In this document: one piece after another, positions 50,557 to 57,500 of the stretch
Position numbering within the stretch: the first letter of the stretch is position 1
How the letters are laid out: the number at the start of each line of letters is the position of its first letter
DNA from: Chrysomallon squamiferum
Lineage: Eukaryota > Mollusca > Gastropoda > Neomphalida > Peltospiridae
Length of the DNA stretch: 57,500 nt
Direction of reading: 5' to 3'
Assembly (NCBI GenBank): GCA_012295275.1
Contig: CM022678.1
Coordinates: 10,975,782-11,033,281 of the forward strand
The notes under the pieces: generated by a model
Databases searched by the model: none
Told to the model about the DNA's origin: nothing
Seen by the model: the letters and a program-made list of their open reading frames with translations, nothing else
Program-made: the position numbers and the translations under genes

Positions 50557-50727
50557 TCACTTTCCAGCAGATGCATTTGTACTTCTTGGGTTGCCTGTAG
50601 AATCGCTGTACGTTGCCGACGACGAAGCCTTTGCTGATCCAGTGGCGTTGGCGCTGACGTTCATGTTGCCGGTGCTGTCAACACTTACTGTTGCTGACGA
50701 CGACGATGTACTTTCACTTTGACCCAT
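50557..50727 (-). CDS. Small Ser/Ala/Thr-rich protein of 56 residues, intronless candidate
   Basis: An ATG in good context (AAAACATGG) opens a 56-codon frame ending TGA, in a sharply bounded GC-rich patch between repeats. The protein is mostly Ser, Ala, Thr, Asn and Gly with no helix or signal peptide. It is internally duplicated: residues 8-21 (SSSSATVSVDSTGN) match 34-46 (ASSSATYSDSTGN). Of 11 identical aligned residues, six use different codons, including AGC versus TCT for Ser, which suggests selection on the protein. A TATAAAG lies at 50864-50858, and an AATAAA at 50099-50094 downstream. A second frame of the same DNA is also partly open (HWISKGFVVGNVQRFYRQPK) but has no start codon. I recognise no family. 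It could be a short-lived lineage-specific gene or an exon remnant. Confidence 0.42.
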   Translation of the reverse strand: MGQSESTSSSSATVSVDSTGNMNVSANATGSAKASSSATYSDSTGNPRSTNASAGK

Positions 50728-50857
50728 GTTTTCTTAATTACAACTGTCAACAAATAATTTTTTTTTTTTTTTAATTTGAAACACGGACAGACAGACAGAC
50801 AGAAAAACAGACAAAAGATAGACGGATGAATCCATTTTTCTAAGATATTATATATAT

Positions 50858-50864
50858 ACTTTAT
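50858..50864 (-). promoter_or_regulatory. TATAAAG box upstream of the small Ser-rich ORF
   Basis: TATAAAG on the minus strand, about 130 bases before the ATG at 50727. It lies beside a TATATATA run, so it may be a chance variant of that repeat. Confidence 0.22.
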
Positions 50865-50890
50865 AGAGGTAGATAAATAGTGTGTGGGGG

Positions 50891-51143
<253 letters not shown>

Positions 51144-51799
51144 AGGCAGAAAGATGTCCAGACACAGTGAGAAAAAGAACGAGAGAGAGAGAGAGGGGGG
51201 TGTTACGCCCAGGAGGATCGATCGTATAACCAGACGATTTCTTTCAACGTGTGTGTAACACATCATCAATCCTCAAAACAAAATTTTAACACGGACCCGA
51301 CAAGTCTACCACAGATTATCGGCCTTGGTTATTTTTTTATTTTTTTATTTTTTTATTTATTTTTTTTTTTTTTTTTTTTTGTCAGCTTCTAAAAATAGTT
51401 CAGTGCAAAAATCCAGTCGCTTTTCTTGGAAACGAGATTATTGTAAGAAACGAAATATTTCCTGCTTGGTTTTGCGGAGAATAAAATTATGTTTCTTCTT
51501 TTTTATTTTCTTTTATTTCTTTCTTTCTTGTTGTATTTTTTTTTTTCTTTCGACGTGTTTTGTAAACAGGACTCTGACACGGGCTGGTGTGGTGGGGAAA
51601 TGCGGTTAGCTGGATGTACGTTTTTCTAAACTGAGATGGTGGTATTGTGTGGGGGGGTGGGGGTGGAGGTAACTTTGTCCTGCCATGCCTGCGTTGTGTG
51701 TCTGGTGTTAGTTTGGGGCGGGTAAGGCACACGCATTAAGCTCAGAGCTGTATCATATATGAAAATAAATATTATTTCTACAACGCAAATACTTTATTT

Positions 51800-51973
51800 C
51801 GAAATAATTTCGATTTCTCAGAAACGGCTTTGAAATCACGCTGTCAGTGAAACTTGGCACAACGCCAGCGATATATAAAGATGTTACGTGGACAAACGGA
51901 AAAGTTTCCATTTCCTGAGAAATTATTTATGTAATTCTGATTTAACCAAGAAAGAGGGGTAATATGGAAAATT

Positions 51974-52071
<98 letters not shown>

Positions 52072-52990
52072 ATTTACAAAAGAACAATACAAACAGAAAG
52101 AATAAATAATAAATATATAAATATATAAATAAAGGAATAAAGAAAGAAAGAAGAAAGAAAAAGGAAAGAAACTGAATAAAATAGACTAAAAACAAACTAA
52201 TTCATTCATTACTTAATTAAAAATACATATCTGTTTGGCATCTGCTTCAAACAGATAATACCTAATTATACATTAAAAATAATAATTATTATAAATACCA
52301 ATAATAATAACAATAACAACTACAACTACAACAACAATAACAATAAAAGGAGCGACAATAACATGAAAACTAACAATAGAAATAGTAGTAGCTCTAGTAG
52401 TAGTTGTAGTTGTAGTAGTAGTGGCGGTAGTAGTTGCCGTAATGGGAGTGGTAGTGATAGCAGCAGCTAGGGTAACAATACTAAGACACAAATAAATTAA
52501 TGAAAAGAGATTGCTGACGATTATAACAAATAAATCAATCAATCAATTGATAACTAAATAAATCAATCAATCAACTGAAAACTAACTAATTAAATAAATA
52601 AATAGATAAATATTACAATTTACTTACTTGTCTAGTGTCAATCAGTAACGTACTTTTTGAAGTTATTACCTGAAATGATGAACAACCGAATCTGAGCCAC
52701 TTTTATAGCATTTACATATTTTAAAACTCCATTCTCCGGGATTAAATTGGGAATTCCAAGATCTATTTTCAGAATCGGGGTTTCGTTATTTTCTGAGGAA
52801 AACCTAAGTTACTCTGAAACCTTATGATTGTTTTCATTCGTCCTCTTTATTTATATTATATTATATTATATTATATTATATTATGTTTGTTACGTTATAT
52901 TTATACTACATTATACTATACTATAATTATGTCATATCATATCACGTTTTCTGATGTAGTGCTGTTTTATTTTGCTGTTAGATAACTCAC

Positions 52991-53063
<73 letters not shown>

Positions 53064-53605
53064 TCTACGACATCTATCAGATATCTACGAAATACCATTC
53101 TCTGTAACGCGAGTTATCAAACATGCACGTGACAAAAACACTCTGGGTCATCCTTACACACACAAAACAATCTGCAGACACCCCGCCCTTTAAAACAAGG
53201 TAATGTCCAAATGCATCACCCGATAACCCCGCCCTGGTTACCCCACCCCAAATTAAAACCGAACACACAACGGAGCCACGACAGGACAAAATTAAACACA
53301 CACACACACACATAATACCACATCTCAGTTTAGGAAAATGTACCTAATAGAAAATCACCCCACCCATCCAGTTTACCGCGATCCCCACCTCAGCACCACA
53401 AAAAATACCCCGTACCCCGCGAGTCACTGCCCTATTTAAAATACAACTCGCAAAAAAAACAAAAACAAAAACACAACACGAATCATAATTTTATTTTCCG
53501 GAAAACAAAGCAGGAAATATTTCTTTCTTACGACAGCCTCGTTTTCAAGAAAAGAGACTGGAATTTTACTTTTTAGAAGCTGACACACGAAACAAGCGGG
53601 GCGGT
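51800..53605. repeat. Block beta of the (CT)n-centred repeat family
   Basis: The left part 51800-51974 is a diverged relative of block alpha's left part (shared CTTGGCACA, GCCAGCGAT, TTTCCTGAGAAAT). Then come (CT)n at 51975-52066 and a right part to about 53605, nearly identical to 54189-55743. The right part includes (ATATT)n at 52858-52890 and (GA)n at 52996-53060. Confidence 0.88.
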
Positions 53606-53678
53606 AATCTGGACCGTCTTAAAATTTTCGTTTGGGTTATAGTCTATGTGTTACATATATGTTGAATCTGGTCGTAAC

Positions 53679-53765
53679 TCTTTCAATCAAATTTGAATTT
53701 CGGTACAAAAAGAAAGAATTAATAAATGATAATAATATATTATCAATATATCAATGTCATTAGTT

Positions 53766-53801
<36 letters not shown>

Positions 53802-54095
53802 GTATACGTCTTAAAAAATGTAAAGGGTCGCGGCCTTCAAATGACATCATGCCTTGTTTTAGTTCTCCGATCTATATAAATATCCTCTGAACTTTACGTA
53901 GAAATAATTTTTGTTCTTCAGAAACGGGTAATTCAGAACGGTTATAAAAACACGTTTCGATAAAAATAGATCGAGTCACGAAACAGTTACCTGACTTGGC
54001 ACAGCGACAGCGATGGCTAAAACGCGGAAGATTTTTGATTTCCTGAGAAATAATTTGTATAACTTCACAAGCTCTGATATGTAATCTGGTAAATT

Positions 54096-54193
<98 letters not shown>

Positions 54194-55122
54194 ATTTGGA
54201 AAACAACAATACAAACATAAAGAATAAATAATAAATATATAAATATATAAATAAAGGAATAAAGAAAGAAAGAAGAAAGAAAAAGGAAAGAAACTGAATA
54301 AAATAGACTAAAAACAAACTAATTCATTCATTACCTAATTAAAAATACATATCTGTTTGGCATCTGCTTCAAACAGATAATACCTAATTATACATTAAAA
54401 ATAATAATTATTATAAATACCAATAATAATAACAACGACAACTACAACTACAACAACAATAACAATAAAAGGAGCGACAATAACATGAAAACTAACAATA
54501 GAAATAGTAGTAGCTCTAGTAGTAGTTGTAGTTGTAGTAGTAGTGGCAGTAGTAGTTGCCGTAATGGGAGTGGTAGTGCTAGCAGCAGCTAGGGTAACAA
54601 TTCTAAGACAAAAATAAATTAATGAAAAGAGATTGCTGATGATTGTAACAAATAAATCAATCAATCAATTGATAACTAAATCAATCAATCAACTGAAAAC
54701 TAACTAACTAAATAAATAAATAGATAAATACTACAATTTACTTACTTGTCTAGTGTCAATCAGTAACGTACTTTTTGAAGTTATTACCTGAAATGATGAA
54801 CAACCGATTTGTGAGCCACTTTTTATAGCACTTACATATTTTAAAACTCCATTCTCCGGGATTAAATTGGGAATTCCAAGATCTATTTTTAGAATCGGGG
54901 TTTCGTTATTTTCTGAGAAAAACCTAAGTTACTCTGAAACCTTATGATTGTTTTCATTCGTCCTCTTTATATTATATTATATTATATTATATTATATTAT
55001 ATTATATTATGTTTGTTTCGTTATATATATTCTACACTACTCTATACTATACTATAATTATGTCATATCATATCACGTTTTCTGATGTAGTGCTGTTTTA
55101 TTTTGCTGTTAGATAACTCACG

Positions 55123-55206
<84 letters not shown>

Positions 55207-55743
55207 CCATTCTCTGTAACGCGAGTTATCAAACATGCACGTGACAAAAACACTCTGGGTCATCCCTACACACACAAAACAATCTGCAGACACCCCGCCC
55301 TTTAAAACAAGGTAATGTCCAAATGCATCACCCGATAACCCCGCCCTGGTTACCCCACCCGATAACCCCACCCTGGTTACCCCACCCCAAATTAAAACCG
55401 AACACACAACGGAGCCACGACAGGACAAAATTAAAAACACACACACACACATAATACCACATCTCAGTTTAGGAAAATGTACCTAATAGAAAATCACCCC
55501 ACCCATCCAGTTTACCGCGATCCCCACCTCAGCACCACAAAAAATACCCCGTACCCCGCGAGTCACTGCCCTATTTAAAATACAACTCGCAAAAAAAACA
55601 AAAACAAAAACACAACACGAATCATAATTTTATTTTCCGGAAAACAAAGCAGGAAATATTTCTTTCTTACGACAATCTCGTTTTCAAGAAAAGCGACTGG
55701 AATTTTACTCGCAGCTATTTTTAGAAGCTGATACACGAAACAA
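53679..55743. repeat. Block gamma: recent hybrid copy, alpha left plus beta right
   Basis: 53679-54098 copies 48753-49209 and 54189-55743 copies 52067-53605; the switch lies within (CT)n 54099-54188. Outside the microsatellites, differences are few. Length changes: inner (CT)n 28 versus 58, a 30-base CCCGATAACCCC(G/A)CCCTGG module doubled at about 55330-55385, and loss of the ATATCTACGA doublet after (GA)n. Confidence 0.9.
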
Positions 55744-56107
55744 GGGAGGGGGGCGGAAATATTTGTTTTCGCGGAGTGATATAGCTGTCGGAGCTGCAGT
55801 TCGGTTTATTTTTCTTTCTTTATGTTTATTGTTTGTTGTTTTTTTGTTTTATTTTATTTAATTTTTTGTTTGTTTGTTTGTTTTGTAATTAAATAAATAA
55901 TATATCTCTGTAAATCTATATATCTATCTGTCTGTCTCTGACTGCCATTAACTAATGATAAATCGCAGCTATTTAATCAGAGTTGCGGCCCTTTATGCTT
56001 ATCTATGAAGCCAGATCAAATAACGAATTTATCTTCAGTCATTTCACTTCCATCATTAATTCCAGAAGAATCAGTCAATCATTAAGAGGTAACATGTTCT
56101 CCAGTCG

Positions 56108-56177
<70 letters not shown>

Positions 56178-56300
56178 GTTAATTCATATGAACTGTTTTC
56201 TGAACTTAATCCATCTAATTCCTCATTTTATCCTGAATAACATCAGTAACAGTGGCAAATATTAGTAAACATAACTATAACATAAATAATAATAATAATA

Positions 56301-56332
<32 letters not shown>

Positions 56333-56889
56333 AATGATAATAAACAAATAAATAAACAAACAAACAATCTACCTGTTGAAATTAAAGTTTTTTTTATAAA
56401 TTACGCGACTATGAAAAATTGCTAAAACAGTTAAATATTCCCATGAAATATGTTTCTTTATCAAGTAGGTCAGTCTTTATTATCAACGTTCAGAGCCATC
56501 TCGAGCAGTAAAATATTAAATATATTAGAAATATAAAATATATTAAACTTATTAGAAATATTACATATATATATATATATATTACTACGAGTGAATTAGT
56601 GAACATATTATATTACACTATTAAAATGTTAAATATATTACACTGTTAGAAATATTGATTATATTACACTATAAAAAAATATTAAATATATTACAGCATT
56701 AAAAATATCAGCTAAGGTAGATTTGACTTCGCTTGTCCTTCCAACCCGAAGGCAGAAGGGAAACATAAATTAATTCAGCGTCAGTTTGGATGGCTCAGTC
56801 TTGATTAGGTTTAGGACACCGTAACCACGAAGACTGAGTCGATAGCACAATTACGTCCTAAACTAAAGTCAGTGTGTTGAAAATGTAAT
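55744..56889. other. No gene recognised; (ATT)n and (GAT)n
   Basis: Mixed AT-rich DNA with (ATT)n at 56109-56150 followed by TTTA runs, (GAT)n at 56300-56330 and (TA)n at 56567-56582. A short GC-bearing stretch at 56720-56880 shows no supported frame. Confidence 0.5.
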
Positions 56890-57165
56890 TCACTTTGTTA
56901 CAGAATCTGAATCTCTGATGAAATTTATAACAGGAATAATAATAAAAAAAAAAAATAGAATAAATAGAAAAGAGAAGATTTCATGTGTGTGTTTTTTTCT
57001 AGCTAGTTTCACTATTTGAGATCTTGGCCCATAAGACAACGATGGGTATGGCTCATTTGTCCCCACCCCTGGGGCGTTATGAGCCATCATATAAGTGTCA
57101 CCCACAGTGACGCTGGTGGAGACAACGTAGACTGTAATCACGAGCAATAATTTCTCTGTAAGCAT
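56890..57165 (-). CDS. Candidate secreted-protein ORF with N-terminal signal peptide
   Basis: From ATG at 57165 the frame reads MLTEKLLLVITVYVVSTSVT, then VGDTYMM: a textbook signal peptide (charged start, hydrophobic core, small residues at the cut near 18-22). It continues with an ordinary composition to a basic RKK near residue 56, then falls into a poly-Phe stretch caused by a T-tract. A donor-like G|GTGACA at 57102/57101 would end a signal-peptide exon in phase 1, a common arrangement for secreted proteins. The ORF past 57102 may therefore be intron. A TATA box and an X-box-like site lie just upstream. Alternatives are a one-exon short peptide precursor or a chance frame. No family recognised. 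Confidence 0.35.
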   Translation of the reverse strand: MLTEKLLLVITVYVVSTSVTVGDTYMMAHNAPGVGTNEPYPSLSYGPRSQIVKLARKKHTHEIFSFLFILFFFFIIIPVINFIRDSDSVTK

Positions 57166-57254
57166 CAAAAAGTTTTGCTATCGAAAGGTTTGGCAAAATA
57201 TTTTAAAGATGGCTTGTGGTATCCAGGTTCCGTGACGTGAAGAACATTGTTGTC

Positions 57255-57262
57255 TATTTATA
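57255..57262 (-). promoter_or_regulatory. TATA box (TATAAATA) for the signal-peptide ORF
   Basis: TATAAATAG on the minus strand, about 90 bases before the ATG at 57165. That predicts a leader of roughly 60 bases. It stands outside any (TA)n repeat, unlike most TATA-like strings here. Confidence 0.35.
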
Positions 57263-57276
57263 GCTCACTCGGTTTA

Positions 57277-57289
57277 GTTGCTAGGAGAC
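57277..57289. promoter_or_regulatory. RFX X-box-like site
   Basis: GTTGCTAGGAGAC fits the X-box pattern RYYNYY-N(1-3)-RRNRAC with a one-base spacer. It sits about 15 bases upstream of the TATA box. RFX factors bind X-boxes in ciliary and other genes; the link here is inferred. Confidence 0.35.
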
Positions 57290-57500
57290 GGAAAGTGTTC
57301 ATTTCAGCAGTTTAAATATCTGTAACTATTCTATCCAATATTTGAACACATACACACACACATGCATATATATATATACACACTCAAATACACACACACA
57401 TGGTAACGGACAGTGAAACAGTTATGTTTTAATCCAGGATTTAAAATTTGTGCTGGAAAATTTGTAAAACGGATTGAAAAAACCCAAAAAATATTTCATC

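Noticed and set aside
50211-50576. 121-codon repeat ORF, Phe/Leu/Ser/Val
   Set aside because: Minus-strand reading of the 68-bp minisatellite; overlaps the better supported Ser-rich ORF in another frame only at its edge.
51923-52195. Paired minus-strand ORFs (also 53976-54317) with Arg-Glu runs
   Set aside because: Arg-Glu comes from (CT)n, and the shared Phe/Leu-rich ends reflect DNA duplication, with no codon-level signal of selection.
52273-52542. Thr/Val-rich ORF repeated at 54395-54664
   Set aside because: Built on ACT/AGT-type trinucleotides. Both copies are open because the duplication is recent.

Overview
This window reads as animal nuclear DNA, most likely from an invertebrate. It has spliced genes with canonical GT-AG introns, very AT-rich spacers, and a very high density of microsatellites ((ATT)n, (CA)n, (CT)n, (GAT)n, poly-A/T) and minisatellites. 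The two recognisable proteins are metazoan families. The repeat style would fit a mollusc or a crustacean, but no marker in the window settles the phylum. Most long open frames are translations of simple repeats and are not annotated as genes.

Two genes are well supported and point away from each other. On the minus strand at 5444-4788 lie two coding exons of a cAMP-dependent protein kinase inhibitor (PKI), a complete 74-residue protein with the RTGRRNA pseudosubstrate. On the plus strand at 35370-46054 is a complete 12-exon SERINC (TMS/serine incorporator family) gene encoding 460 residues; every splice phase joins correctly. The roughly 30 kb between them has no recognisable coding exon. 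It holds microsatellites, several minisatellites (27-bp at 13.8-14.2 kb, 19-bp at 18.3-18.8 kb, about 70-bp at 32.4-32.7 kb), and a few repeat-poor islands that could be regulatory or carry untranslated first exons (23.0-23.5, 26.4-26.8, 33.7-34.8 kb).

Right of SERINC (46-57.5 kb) is repeat-dominated DNA. A family of related blocks around (CT)n arrays (48.75, 51.8 and 53.7 kb) includes a recent copy of about 2 kb that is a hybrid of two older blocks, joined inside the (CT)n. Two small minus-strand genes are proposed here with lower confidence: a 56-residue Ser/Ala/Thr-rich protein at 50557-50727, and a signal-peptide ORF at 57165 with a TATA box and an RFX X-box-like site upstream.

The most unusual feature is at the 3' end of SERINC. 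The last three exon-intron boundaries are themselves expanded into tandem arrays: exon 10 end plus donor (9 copies), exon 11 end plus donor (14 copies), and exon 12 acceptor plus exon start (5 copies). For every decoy whose frame I followed, use of the decoy would introduce a premature stop before the last membrane helix.
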